A stretch of DNA of 57,852 bases from Myxococcota bacterium (GTDB lineage: Bacteria > Myxococcota_A > UBA9160 > UBA4427): positions 1 through 57,852 of the forward strand of contig JAPKBZ010000023.1 in the NCBI GenBank assembly GCA_028823175.1, in the 5' to 3' direction. Positions within the stretch are counted from its first letter, which is position 1, and every line of letters begins with the position of its first letter. Shown piece after piece: positions 34,455 through 43,174 of this stretch. The translations under genes were made by a program, and so were the position numbers. The notes below the pieces were generated by a model that saw only the letters and a list, made by a program, of their open reading frames with translations, was not told the DNA's origin and made no database searches.

Positions 34455-35588
34455 TCATGACCGGCGGCGACGACGGAAACCCGCAACAAGCGCCGCCACG
34501 CCAATCAGGCTCAAAACGAGAAATTGCTCTCCTCGGCCGGAGAGGGCCGGGACGGGCACACCCTCCGCTTCGCAAATCTCGCTGCACCCATCGCCGTTCG
34601 TGGTGTTGCCATCGTCGCATTCCTCGCCAATCCCCGACTGACGTATGCCGTCGCCACAGAACTCGTTCAGACAATTCGACGAGCAACCGTCGTTGTTGCT
34701 GATACCGCCATCGTCGCATTCCTCGGGGGGGTCGACGGTGCTATCGCCGCAAAAGCCGCCGGACAGGGTCAAAGCAAATTGGGCCTCGTAACCGTCGGGG
34801 CCCACAGCGCGCGTCCAGGTCGAATATTGGTCCGCCTCCACCAACGTCGATCCAGAGACATCGTCGATTCCGAAAAGAACCGCGCCCTCGTCCGCCCAGC
34901 CCAGGCAGAGAAACCCCCCACACGTGGAATAGGCATCCAGGATGATCTCCAAATTGCCTGTCAGAACCATGTCCCCGACACCCTGGATCACGTCGCCGCT
35001 GCGGCTGAAGGCGAAGGGTTGACTCCCCGTCGCCCCGGATGACCTCGTTGTCGTGCTCCCGAAGGAAAGCGACGGGCCGAGGTTGAGCGCGGCAGTGACC
35101 CCCGAAATGCTAGAATTGGCGGTTCCGGCGCCGTCGTCGTTCGTCACCACAAGCCCCTGCATGGCTTGGTCGATGGTCAGGTCCCAAGCGGCCCCTCCAG
35201 TCCCCGCGATGGAGAGCGTAAGGGCGTAGGCGATCTTGCCCGCCTGGTACTCGCTCGAGCCCGGGTTCGCATCGACCACGAGCCCGGCATTCAGCGAGAA
35301 GAGCACCGTGGCGCTACCGCCTCCCGCTGTACTCGAGGTGACCTCAAAAACATTGAGATCCGTGAGACCGGTCTCGTTGCAGTTCGGGCTGGCGGAATTG
35401 TAGGGGGTCGCGTTTGCCAGAACGTTGTCGTCATCCGAGTAATAACAAACACTGTTATTCACGGTCGAAAGAGTCAGAGACTGAGCGTACGCCGCAGATC
35501 CGCTCGCCAGCAGAGCCACCGCCGTCAAGAGCAAGGATCCCAAGAGGAGGGAGGAGATGGCTCTGGATCGACGAGTGGCTGAAGTCAT
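34455..35588 (-). CDS. Exported protein with DUF4215 cysteine-rich repeats and a C-terminal sorting-like tail
   Basis: This is a 377-residue protein. A signal peptide (about 1-36, [20 protein letters not shown]) is followed by a beta-rich domain of about 240 residues with few cysteines. Two Myxococcus-type cysteine-rich repeats come next, built on CGD...EECDDG...NNDGCSSNC and [18 protein letters not shown]. The C-terminus is PVPALSGRG, a hydrophobic helix and RRRRRS, resembling IPTL-CTERM or related sorting tails. It is probably a surface protein. The tail type is uncertain because the PALSG core is only similar to IPTLS. Confidence 0.8.
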   Translation of the reverse strand: MTSATRRSRAISSLLLGSLLLTAVALLASGSAAYAQSLTLSTVNNSVCYYSDDDNVLANATPYNSASPNCNETGLTDLNVFEVTSSTAGGGSATVLFSLNAGLVVDANPGSSEYQAGKIAYALTLSIAGTGGAAWDLTIDQAMQGLVVTNDDGAGTANSSISGVTAALNLGPSLSFGSTTTRSSGATGSQPFAFSRSGDVIQGVGDMVLTGNLEIILDAYSTCGGFLCLGWADEGAVLFGIDDVSGSTLVEADQYSTWTRAVGPDGYEAQFALTLSGGFCGDSTVDPPEECDDGGISNNDGCSSNCLNEFCGDGIRQSGIGEECDDGNTTNGDGCSEICEAEGVPVPALSGRGEQFLVLSLIGVAALVAGFRRRRRS

Positions 35589-35715
35589 ACGTTGATCCTA
35601 CTACGCAATGCCCCCGGGAATCCAGCACCAATCGCTCACCACCGGCGAATCGGCTTTCCCTGGGGACAATACTTCAAAGTGGCCCCCGCAGGTGATCCTG
35701 TGCCACAGTCTAGAC

Positions 35716-36465
35716 GTGCTCCGGACCACCCTTAGTTGGGTTCTCACGCTTCCCTTCCTCATCACCTTTGGGGGAAGCCTGCTCGTTTTTGATCCCCTGC
35801 AGCGCATCGCACGCCTTTTTGGCCAGCGCCCCCAGGAAATCGTCGCGGGCGCCATGCAGGTCGCCCTGGTCTTCGCGGTCAAAGTCAGCGGCGCGCGGCT
35901 GATTGTAGAACGCTCTAACAAGGTCAAACCCAACAGACCCTACCTGCTGGTCGCGAACCACCAGAGCATGCTTGATATCCCCATCGTCGGTGCCACGCTC
36001 TTCAGCAATTTTCCTAAATACGTCGCCAAGCGCGAGCTCGCTCACTGGCTGCCAGGCATTTCCTACAACCTGAGGCGCGGCGGGAACGCGATCATCGAAC
36101 GGAGCGACCGACAACAGGCGACCGAGGCGATTCGGGAGATGGGGAGGCAAGCCCAGGCTCGGGGAGTCTCTGCTTTGATCTACCCGGAGGGCACTCGCTC
36201 TCGCCAGGGCCAGGTCCGGCGTTTCAAGAAGCCGGGAACCGTCGCCCTCATGGAGTCAGCGCCCGAACTCCCCATCGTCCCCGTCACGATCGACGGCTCC
36301 TGGTATTTACTCGTCAATCGTCTGCTCCCCGTCCCATTCCGAACCACGGTCCGCCTCCACGTGGGAGACCCCATCGAGAGATCGCCGAACGAGGATCTCA
36401 ACGCCATCATCGTCGAATGCCAGGAGCGAATCGAAAAAGTCCTGGCGGGCTGGCGAAACGCATAG
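35716..36465 (+). CDS. plsC: 1-acyl-sn-glycerol-3-phosphate acyltransferase (PlsC-like)
   Basis: This is a 249-residue membrane-associated acyltransferase of phospholipid synthesis, making phosphatidic acid from lysophosphatidic acid. The catalytic HX4D motif is LVANHQSMLDIPIVG, and the acceptor-binding motif is ALIYPEGTRSRQGQVRRFKK. An N-terminal membrane helix is LSWVLTLPFLITFGGSLL. GTG 35716 is chosen because it starts directly at this helix; an ATG at 35608 adds 36 residues that look non-coding, and neither start has a clear ribosome site. It converges with the Rieske oxygenase gene. Confidence 0.85.
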   Translation: MLRTTLSWVLTLPFLITFGGSLLVFDPLQRIARLFGQRPQEIVAGAMQVALVFAVKVSGARLIVERSNKVKPNRPYLLVANHQSMLDIPIVGATLFSNFPKYVAKRELAHWLPGISYNLRRGGNAIIERSDRQQATEAIREMGRQAQARGVSALIYPEGTRSRQGQVRRFKKPGTVALMESAPELPIVPVTIDGSWYLLVNRLLPVPFRTTVRLHVGDPIERSPNEDLNAIIVECQERIEKVLAGWRNA

Positions 36466-36481
36466 AGCTTGTACATAGAAC

Positions 36482-37837
36482 TCAGCGCTCGAGAAATCGC
36501 TCCAACACCGCGTGCCAGTGGCGAATCTTGCTCTCCTGGTAATTCGCGAAAACAAGATTCTCGTGAACCCCAGCTCGCAGCCCCGCTTGAACTTCACCCA
36601 GGTTGTAGATGTCCTGATTGAAGACGCGTCCCAGGAAGCCGAGCTCGGGCGCCTTCGTAAAGTCCTCGTCGGGGGCAAGCCAGTGGACCTCGCAGGGCTT
36701 CGGGCGCTTTCCACGGTAGGGGCTCAGGAACATCACCTCCATAATGCAGTGGTGCGGATCGTTCTCGTGAGGGCGAAAGCGATAGGTAATGAGGTTGTAC
36801 GCTCCCCAGGGATGAAAATTGGGAAAGACCGTGTAGTAGAACGAATCGAGAATCTCCGAGTCGGTCAATTCAGAGGCGCCGGGCACCAGGGACGCCAGCT
36901 GCACCCGAGAAGCTTGTCCCAATAATTGGCGACTGGTCATTCCCTCGGGCAGGACCATAACGGGATCTTCGTCGAGGTAGCGATTGGTTACAGCATCGAG
37001 ACGATCTTGCTCGCTCGGTTCGGATTCGAGGTGGGGGCTCGGCGTTCCATTCGGAGTAATCGCCCGACTAAAATTCCCCCAGGTATCGTATTGCGAGTTC
37101 GTGTCGCCAATACCCGACAAGAGTTGAGGATGGGTGCCCAGTACGTGGTAGGCCTCCATAAAAGCTTCCTGGGCCACCTTCCAGTTGCAGGGCAGGACCC
37201 GGGCCACATGAACCGACTTATACCGTTTCTCGAGAGGCCAGCGATCAAAATGCTCGGTCAAGTCTCCTAGATAGGACGCCAGCGACTCCGCTTCAGGGTC
37301 GGGGTTGACGAACACGAAACCGCCCCAGGTGGCGACTTGCACCTCGGGCAACGCACAATCCTTGGCCTTCAGGTGGGAAAAATCCCAAGCGCTCGTCATT
37401 TCCTTCAGCGAGCCGTCAAGGTTCCAGGTCCAGCCGTGAAAGGGACAGCGGAGCACATCTGATCGGCCGGGGTGGGTTTTAATCCTTCGCGATCGATGCA
37501 GGCAAACGTTATGGAAAGCCTTGAGCTCTCCCTCTGCAGCACGCACCACGAGAATCGAGAGATCCGCGACATCGTAGACGTAATGGTCACCGACCTCAGC
37601 CAGCTCCTCTTCTCGGCAAGCCATCTGCCAAGCCTTCTTCCACACCTTCTCAACCTCAAGGTCATGAAAGGCCCTGGACGTGTAGCGATCCCGGGGAACG
37701 AAACTCGGAGGCAATTCCAGGGGCGACTCAAGGCGCAATACCGCCGGGGCCGGAAGGCTATCCGTATCCAGCAACTCCTGATACGACAGCCCGGGCGATC
37801 GGGCCGGTGAAGCGACCTTTTTTTCGTTGGATGCCAT
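36482..37837 (-). CDS. Rieske-type ring-hydroxylating oxygenase, alpha subunit (Glu-bridge variant)
   Basis: This is a 451-residue non-heme iron oxygenase. The Rieske 2Fe-2S ligands are in NVCLHRSRR and LRCPFHGWTWNLDG (CxH-x16-CxxH, about residues 111-133). The mononuclear iron ligands are the two His in EAFMEAYHVLGTHPQ. At the position that usually holds the bridging Asp this protein has Glu, the exchange known from carnitine oxygenase CntA. Electrons would have to come from a reductase not encoded nearby. AAGGAG lies 11 nt before ATG 37837. It is the last gene of the minus-strand oxidation cluster. Confidence 0.92.
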   Translation of the reverse strand: MASNEKKVASPARSPGLSYQELLDTDSLPAPAVLRLESPLELPPSFVPRDRYTSRAFHDLEVEKVWKKAWQMACREEELAEVGDHYVYDVADLSILVVRAAEGELKAFHNVCLHRSRRIKTHPGRSDVLRCPFHGWTWNLDGSLKEMTSAWDFSHLKAKDCALPEVQVATWGGFVFVNPDPEAESLASYLGDLTEHFDRWPLEKRYKSVHVARVLPCNWKVAQEAFMEAYHVLGTHPQLLSGIGDTNSQYDTWGNFSRAITPNGTPSPHLESEPSEQDRLDAVTNRYLDEDPVMVLPEGMTSRQLLGQASRVQLASLVPGASELTDSEILDSFYYTVFPNFHPWGAYNLITYRFRPHENDPHHCIMEVMFLSPYRGKRPKPCEVHWLAPDEDFTKAPELGFLGRVFNQDIYNLGEVQAGLRAGVHENLVFANYQESKIRHWHAVLERFLER

Positions 37838-37901
37838 CTACGAGATACTCCTTGTGCCCCGATCCGATCGAGCCCCACTGCAGCCGCGAAGGCTCCCCTC
37901 C

Positions 37902-38936
37902 CTAATAGTTGACTCGCTTGGTCAGGCCTCCGTCGGCGACCAAATTTGCTCCGGTGATGAGGCTCGCGGCCGGGCTCGCCAGGAATGTCACGGCATTGGC
38001 GACCTCCTCAGGACGACCCATTCGGCCGATCGCGCATTGGGCAAGCGTTCGTTCGTAGATCGCCGGCATCGCGTTCTTGATCATCTCCCAGTTACCACCC
38101 TCGAAATAGATCGGGCCCGGGGACACCGAGTTCACTCGAATGCCCGCGGGCGCCAGAGCTTGCGCGAGATCGCTGGCATGGGCCAAAAGCGCGGCCTTCA
38201 TGGCGTTATAGGGTTGAGGGACACCGATATATTCGAGCGCCGCGGTACTCGCGATGAAAACCACACTCGCAGAATCGGACTCCTTCAAGGACGGGGTCGC
38301 TGCTTCAACCGCCCGGGCAGCGCCGAGAACATCGATATCGAGGTTGGCCTGCCAGGCTTCGTCGCCCATCCCAGAGCCCCCACTCGCGTTGCAGACCAGG
38401 ATATCCAACCCGCCCAATGCCTCGGCGGATGCTTGCACGAAGGCGCGAAGCGCGTCGCCATCACCCACATCGACAGACTGGCTAAAAACGCGAACTCCCC
38501 GAGCCTCGAGGTCCTTGTGCGCCTTCTCTAGGGCACCCTCACTCCGAGCACAGAGTGCGATTTCGACGCCTTCGTCGGCCAAAGACTGGGCGATGGCGAG
38601 GCCAATCCCCCGACTGGCTGCTGTGACTAGAGCTTTCTTGCCCGCGAGATTCAAGTTCATACCGGAACTCCTTGCTGATGGGTTTGAAGTGGATTCAGTC
38701 TCTTGAGCAGCCGAGTCTGTCTTCGGTGCCTTTTTCTCCGCTGAAAGCGGAGGGAAACCTTTCTGAGGCCCCCCCACCCAGCAGATCATATGGGGATCTG
38801 CGTCCCGCAGTTCACCCGAATGCCAACGTCCATTCGCCTCGAAGAGGCCCGTCTTCCCGCTCTCCTCCACGCGCACGAGGCCGCTGGGGAGTCTCTCGTA
38901 GGTGCCGCCCGTCAGGCTGTGTCGAAGTTTGGCCAA
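37902..38936 (-). CDS. SDR oxidoreductase with an N-terminal extra domain and a second internal start
   Basis: The 344-residue reading begins at TTG 38936, after GGGAAGAGAG. Residues 1-60 form a compact domain rich in Gly, Trp and charged residues (VRVEESGKTGLFEANGRW, then DADPHMICWVGGPQ), and about 25 linker residues follow. The SDR domain (from residue 93) has ALVTAASRGIGLAIAQSL, LVCNASGG instead of NNAG, and a catalytic IASTAALEYIGVPQPYNAMK. AAGGAG lies 5-7 nt before the internal ATG 38660, an ideal ribosome site, so a 252-residue SDR alone is probably also made. The function of the small domain is not known to me. The neighbours are oxygenases. Confidence 0.8.
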   Translation of the reverse strand: MAKLRHSLTGGTYERLPSGLVRVEESGKTGLFEANGRWHSGELRDADPHMICWVGGPQKGFPPLSAEKKAPKTDSAAQETESTSNPSARSSGMNLNLAGKKALVTAASRGIGLAIAQSLADEGVEIALCARSEGALEKAHKDLEARGVRVFSQSVDVGDGDALRAFVQASAEALGGLDILVCNASGGSGMGDEAWQANLDIDVLGAARAVEAATPSLKESDSASVVFIASTAALEYIGVPQPYNAMKAALLAHASDLAQALAPAGIRVNSVSPGPIYFEGGNWEMIKNAMPAIYERTLAQCAIGRMGRPEEVANAVTFLASPAASLITGANLVADGGLTKRVNY

Positions 38937-38987
38937 GCGCTCTCTTCCCAGTCCTTCTACTCGTTCCGCGGTGGATACCGAAGGCTC

Positions 38988-39293
38988 CTACGAGAAGAGC
39001 GGCCCTACGGATTCGATCTCGTAGCGCTTCATATCCATCCCCGTAACGCCCAACTCCCCGAGCACCTTTCGAAAGGTGGCCATGTGGGGCGCCGCGAAGT
39101 GCAGGTCGAGTGCCTCCTGGGACTCCCACTGTTCGAAGACGCGAATGATTGTCTCATCCCCCATATCGAGGGAGAAAGCATACTCGATATTGCCCGGCTC
39201 CATTCGGGTTTCTCGCATCATCTCGGCGGCGGGACCGACGGCCTCCTGACGTTTCGCGGGGTCAACCTGGATCGTTCCGGCGATAACAAACAT
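38988..39293 (-). CDS. ABM-superfamily (putative quinol) monooxygenase, copy 2
   Basis: This is a 101-residue antibiotic-biosynthesis-monooxygenase fold. It starts MFVIAGTIQVDPAKRQEA and contains IIRVFEQWESQEALDLHF and HMATFRK, all typical of this ferredoxin-like dimeric family, which oxidises quinols without cofactors or detoxifies quinones. GGAGG sits 5 nt before ATG 39293. It lies 14 bp after its paralogue, so the pair arose by tandem duplication and may form a heterodimer. Confidence 0.85.
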   Translation of the reverse strand: MFVIAGTIQVDPAKRQEAVGPAAEMMRETRMEPGNIEYAFSLDMGDETIIRVFEQWESQEALDLHFAAPHMATFRKVLGELGVTGMDMKRYEIESVGPLFS

Positions 39294-39307
39294 ATTGCCT
39301 CCTGCTT

Positions 39308-39649
39308 TCACCCGGTGAAAAAATCCGCACGAGGCGTTCCCGTCGAATCGTAGACCGGCTCCCTATGGTCGACGCGAAATTTCGAGACATCCGCAGCACT
39401 CAAACCAAACCCTGCGATTGTATTTCGCATATTGAGGTAGTGCTCGCCCTTGAGATGCAAGGCGAGATCTTCCTCTGTCTCCCAGTGTTCGTAGACAACG
39501 ATACGCCCATCGATCATGGGGTCAGCACTCCAAACGTAGGCGACGCAACCCTTCTGGGCGCGAGTGCCCGCTACGTGGGGCTTCCCCGCTTCGAGGGCTG
39601 CCGTCCGGCGCTCGGGGTCCACGTCTACTGTGCCAGCGATCAGAATCAT
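39308..39649 (-). CDS. ABM-superfamily (putative quinol) monooxygenase, copy 1
   Basis: This is a 113-residue paralogue of the next gene. It starts MILIAGTVDVDPERRTAA and contains RIVVYEHWETEEDLALHLKG. It has a longer C-terminus (DHREPVYDSTGTPRADFF). It starts 2 bp after the stop of the SnoaL-like gene, with GGGATAGGG upstream, which indicates translational coupling. The likely role is oxidation of an aromatic or quinol intermediate made by the cluster. Confidence 0.85.
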   Translation of the reverse strand: MILIAGTVDVDPERRTAALEAGKPHVAGTRAQKGCVAYVWSADPMIDGRIVVYEHWETEEDLALHLKGEHYLNMRNTIAGFGLSAADVSKFRVDHREPVYDSTGTPRADFFTG

Positions 39650-39651
39650 CC

Positions 39652-40113
39652 CTATCCCTCCAGCCCATCGCCTAGGTCGTCGGGCACGGGCATCACGCGA
39701 CCACTCATATCCGGCGGTCCCATATAAAAAACTTGAAGGCGCCGACGGGCAAATCGCCAGGCTCCATCCTCCTGGCAATAGTCGTCCCGATAGGCCCCCA
39801 TGGTAAAGAGCGAGCTGCCTTCCTTCATGCGCGCGTGCTCAGTGATCGTCCACCTTCCCTGGGCTTTTCCTTCTCCCATGCGGATAATCCCTCCCCCCAT
39901 GCACTGCATCACGTATTCCAACCCAGAGGTCAGAACCTCGAGGCGCGCGACCAGGGCGGCGTGCCCCCGACTGGTATCGCCCAGCAGGCTCCACTCGCCA
40001 TCGCTCGCCCAGGTTTGAAGCCAATCAGCCTTATGCAGTCGTAGAACGGCGTCTGCATACGTCGCCACCAGGTTCCTGATCTCGAGTTCATCGGCGACAC
40101 GCGTATCGCTCAT
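39652..40113 (-). CDS. SnoaL-like / NTF2-fold protein
   Basis: This is a 153-residue protein starting MSDTRVADELEIRNLVATYADAV, with WLQTWASDGEWSLLG and the end WRFARRRLQVFYMGPPDMSG. This pattern is common in small SnoaL-like proteins of aromatic and steroid degradation clusters. ATG 40113 is 9 nt after GAGGAG; an in-frame GTG at 40119 is too close to it. It is tightly coupled to the ABM genes downstream. Confidence 0.8.
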   Translation of the reverse strand: MSDTRVADELEIRNLVATYADAVLRLHKADWLQTWASDGEWSLLGDTSRGHAALVARLEVLTSGLEYVMQCMGGGIIRMGEGKAQGRWTITEHARMKEGSSLFTMGAYRDDYCQEDGAWRFARRRLQVFYMGPPDMSGRVMPVPDDLGDGLEG

Positions 40114-40146
40114 CAGCACGCTCTCCTCGTTGACCTTCGCATTTCT

Positions 40147-41121
40147 CTATTTGCCCGCCAGCCGGGCTACGACCGGTGCGAACGATTCCATCACCTCGTC
40201 GGTCACCGTGACATAACTGATGCCGAAAAGCTCTCGGCGGCGCTCCAGTTCGCTGCAGATGCTGTCCACGCTGCCGAAGAGGCCGTGCGGGTGACTGCGC
40301 ATCTCCTCTTCGCTGAGACCAAAAACGCCCGACATGCCGCGTGCCGCGCCATCCCCCGCCTCACCCACGAAAGTAAAATAGGCACCGATTTCGATCTCGA
40401 GGCTAGCCATTCGCGCGCCTGCACCCTTGCGAACCCAGGCCAATTTCCTCTCGGTCTCCGCTGAAGTACTCAGCTTCACCCCATCGGGCCCGAGTACCCC
40501 TGCCCGATTATTGAAATTCAAACTCACGATATCCGCCTCGCGCCCAGCCAGGCCGAGAACCCGCGGACTTCCGCCCCCGATCATGATCGGGGGATGAGGG
40601 CGCTGAACGGGGAGCGGAACACCGCTGAACTCGTGCACCTCGACATGCTCGCCGGACTGATCGATGGGCTCCCCCGACATATGCGCCTTGATCAGGGTCA
40701 CGGTCTCTGCGAGGCGATCGATGCGCACGGGTGCCGGATCGAAGCGCATCCCCAAGGCCGAGTATTCGGGCTCGAGCCAGCCAGCCCCCAGGCCGAGTTC
40801 AAGCCTGCCCTCGGAGAAAAAGTCGAGGGTCGCGGCCTCCTTGGCGAGCATGACGGGATGTCGATAATCCTGGCAGAAAACCCGACACCCCACGCGCAGC
40901 GTGTTCGTGGCCTCGGCGGCCACAGCCATAGCGGGGATCGCTGCCAATTCCTGGAGGGGATGCATACTCCGCTCTAGGGCCGGGCCGGGACCGATTAGGT
41001 GATCTGCCAAATGCAAGCAGGCGTAGCCCAGGTCTTCGACCTGCCGGGCTTTCTCACGCCACGCGGCACCGCTCTCCGCAGTAAAACTCTGGACCGCAAA
41101 TCGGAAGGGTCGGGGGGACAT
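40147..41121 (-). CDS. LLM-class flavin/F420-dependent oxidoreductase
   Basis: This is a 324-residue luciferase-like TIM-barrel oxidoreductase. It starts RPFRFAVQSFTAESGAAW, then LHLADHLIGPGPAL, RVFCQDYRHPVMLAKEAATL and LELGLGAGWLEPEY, matching the actinobacterial-type F420-dependent subgroup. It would reduce or oxidise a pathway intermediate using F420 or FMN; no F420 biosynthesis gene is in the window. ATG 41121 begins at the fold; the longer frame to 41295 overlaps the ThuA-like gene and is rejected. Confidence 0.85.
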   Translation of the reverse strand: MSPRPFRFAVQSFTAESGAAWREKARQVEDLGYACLHLADHLIGPGPALERSMHPLQELAAIPAMAVAAEATNTLRVGCRVFCQDYRHPVMLAKEAATLDFFSEGRLELGLGAGWLEPEYSALGMRFDPAPVRIDRLAETVTLIKAHMSGEPIDQSGEHVEVHEFSGVPLPVQRPHPPIMIGGGSPRVLGLAGREADIVSLNFNNRAGVLGPDGVKLSTSAETERKLAWVRKGAGARMASLEIEIGAYFTFVGEAGDGAARGMSGVFGLSEEEMRSHPHGLFGSVDSICSELERRRELFGISYVTVTDEVMESFAPVVARLAGK

Positions 41122-41156
41122 ATTCAGAAAAGAACTCCTCGCCCATTCAGGGCGAT

Positions 41157-41912
41157 TCAAGGGGTCGCAACGCCGTCCAAACACCAACTCAGCGAGCGCC
41201 TCAATAGCTCGAGGTAAGTGGGTGACTCCCAGGATCCGCGCTCGGTCCGGGGATAGATATCGATCATGGGCCGCATATCGTAACGACCACGGCAATGTCC
41301 GAGAGTAAGGTAGAGAACCTCGCCCTGACCCTCTGGGTGCAGGTACATCACCCAGCGAGGTTCATCATCGGGCCATTCATCTTCCACAAAGCCCACAGCC
41401 TTCCCGGTAAAACGAGCAGCCAGCAGCCCTTCTACCTCACCGTGGTATTCACACAGGTAGAGTTCGTCCTCGACATCGAAGCGCTCGATCCCGGTCACCA
41501 GGGGGTGATCGGGATTGACGTTCTCCACCGCATAGGGGGCGATGGGCGGGTGCGCGATAAATTGGCTCCCCAAGGTTCTCATCAGCGTGCCGTGGCTTCG
41601 CGGCGTGGCAACCCGGCCATCGGCGAGAAATTCCATCACCGAGTTCGAGCCATGAAGAGCCAACCAGCGTCGCCCCCCCTGAACGTAGGCCTGAAGCGCT
41701 TTCTCCTGATCCGGGGTGATCCCTGCCAGATCGCAGGTATAGGTAATGAGAAAGTCCGAGGCCTCGAGGGCATCGATGTCGCTGTAATCTGGCGCGACCC
41801 GGGTGCGGATTTGGTCGTGCTCACCCAGGAGCTTCAAGAGTTCGAGCCGGGCGAAATCGAAATCGTGCCAGCGCCCTCCGCAGACCAGATAGACATTGAC
41901 GGGCTCGCTCAC
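41157..41912 (-). CDS. ThuA-like domain protein
   Basis: This is a 251-residue protein with a glutamine-amidotransferase-like ThuA fold. It starts VNVYLVCGGRWHDFDFARLE and contains TCDLAGITPDQEKALQAYV, WLALHGSNSVMEFLADG, ELYLCEYHGEVEGLL and EVLYLTLGHCRGRYD, as in trehalose-utilisation-type proteins. ThuA members act on sugars, but many sit in unrelated catabolic clusters and their chemistry is unknown. Its ATG overlaps the P450 stop by 4 bp. Confidence 0.85.
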   Translation of the reverse strand: MSEPVNVYLVCGGRWHDFDFARLELLKLLGEHDQIRTRVAPDYSDIDALEASDFLITYTCDLAGITPDQEKALQAYVQGGRRWLALHGSNSVMEFLADGRVATPRSHGTLMRTLGSQFIAHPPIAPYAVENVNPDHPLVTGIERFDVEDELYLCEYHGEVEGLLAARFTGKAVGFVEDEWPDDEPRWVMYLHPEGQGEVLYLTLGHCRGRYDMRPMIDIYPRTERGSWESPTYLELLRRSLSWCLDGVATP

Positions 41913-43174
41913 GAAATATCGAACTCCAGGGGAAGGGCAGTCATGCCCCGGAGCAGGATATTCGGCGGGTACTCCGGCGGCGGGCTGCCCTCAGGAAAGC
42001 GCGGGTTGGGGAGCCGCTCGATCAGGGCTTCGAAGCCCTTCACCAACTCGGTCCGAGCCAGCTGAGCCCCAAGGCAGAAATGGACGCCCGCACCAAAGGC
42101 GAGGTGCTCGCCGGCGTTGGGGCGCGCGACGTCGAATCGGTGGGGGTCCGGAAAAATCGCGGGGTCGCGGTTGGCCGCCGAGTAACGAACCAGCATCCCC
42201 GAACCCGCAGGGATCGAAACGCCCCCAATTTCCGTCTCCTCGAGGCAGACCCGCCACATATTCGCCGTCGGCGTCGTCAGGCGTAGCATTTCTTCGACGG
42301 CATTCGGGATAAGCGTCGGCTCCTCGCGCAGGCGCTCGAGCTGCTCGGGGTTTTCCACGAGCAAACGCATCCCCTCACAGAGGGTCGAGGCCGTCGTCTC
42401 GTTGCCGGCCACCAGCAATTGCTGCAGGATGGAGAGGCATTCGGCGGTGTCCAGCGGCTTCTCGCCTTCCACTCGGGCGGTCACCAGGGCGGAGATGATG
42501 TCGTTCCGGGGGTTGTCAGCACGGTCTTCCAGAACCTTTTCGAAATATTTCTGGAACTCGACGATCAACTTCCAGGCCTCTACCTGCTCCTCGGGGGTCG
42601 CCATCCCCGAAAGTTGAGCGACGAAGCCATCGCTCCACTTCCTGAACTTCCCCAGATCTTCTTGGGGCACCCCCAACTGCTCGGCGATGAGGGTGAGCGG
42701 AAGGGGTACCGCGAACTGGGAACGCAACTCTACTCGACCATCGCCCGCAAAGGCGTCGATCAGGTCGCTCACGAGGTTTTCGACGCGCGTGCCCAACCGG
42801 CCGACGCTCCGAACTGTAAACCCCTTGTTGACCAGGGAGCGAAAACGCCGCTGCTCCGGAGGGTCGGCGGTGAGCATGGTGTCCACCGGGGGGTACCCCT
42901 CCTTCATAATTTCGGAAACCGCCTCGGGCACCTTGGCCTTCGCACCGCCGCCCATCAGAAGCATAAAGCGGTTCGAGAAGCTCTCGTGGTGGGCCAACAC
43001 GTGGCTGACCCACTCGTAGCTCGAAACCAGAACCAAGCCCGTGTTGGCGTCTCGATGGACAGGCGCCTGGGAAACCAGGAGATCGTTGTACTCCCAGGGC
43101 TGTGCTTGCACGGCCGGATCGAACGGATTGAAACGATCGAGGCTTGCAATCTCTTCGCTGGTATTGGCCATCAT
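41909..43174 (-). CDS. Cytochrome P450
   Basis: This is a 421-residue soluble P450 with I-helix LLVAGNETTASTLCEGM, ExxR in AVEEMLRLTTPTANMWR and the heme loop HLAFGAGVHFCLGAQLAR. The family resembles CYP groups acting on terpenes, steroids or linear side chains, but substrate prediction is not justified. ATG 43174 overlaps the DUF3604 stop and the gene's own stop overlaps the ThuA-like start, so three genes are translationally linked. It is not a close copy of the P450 at 5607. Confidence 0.94.
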   Translation of the reverse strand: MMANTSEEIASLDRFNPFDPAVQAQPWEYNDLLVSQAPVHRDANTGLVLVSSYEWVSHVLAHHESFSNRFMLLMGGGAKAKVPEAVSEIMKEGYPPVDTMLTADPPEQRRFRSLVNKGFTVRSVGRLGTRVENLVSDLIDAFAGDGRVELRSQFAVPLPLTLIAEQLGVPQEDLGKFRKWSDGFVAQLSGMATPEEQVEAWKLIVEFQKYFEKVLEDRADNPRNDIISALVTARVEGEKPLDTAECLSILQQLLVAGNETTASTLCEGMRLLVENPEQLERLREEPTLIPNAVEEMLRLTTPTANMWRVCLEETEIGGVSIPAGSGMLVRYSAANRDPAIFPDPHRFDVARPNAGEHLAFGAGVHFCLGAQLARTELVKGFEALIERLPNPRFPEGSPPPEYPPNILLRGMTALPLEFDIS

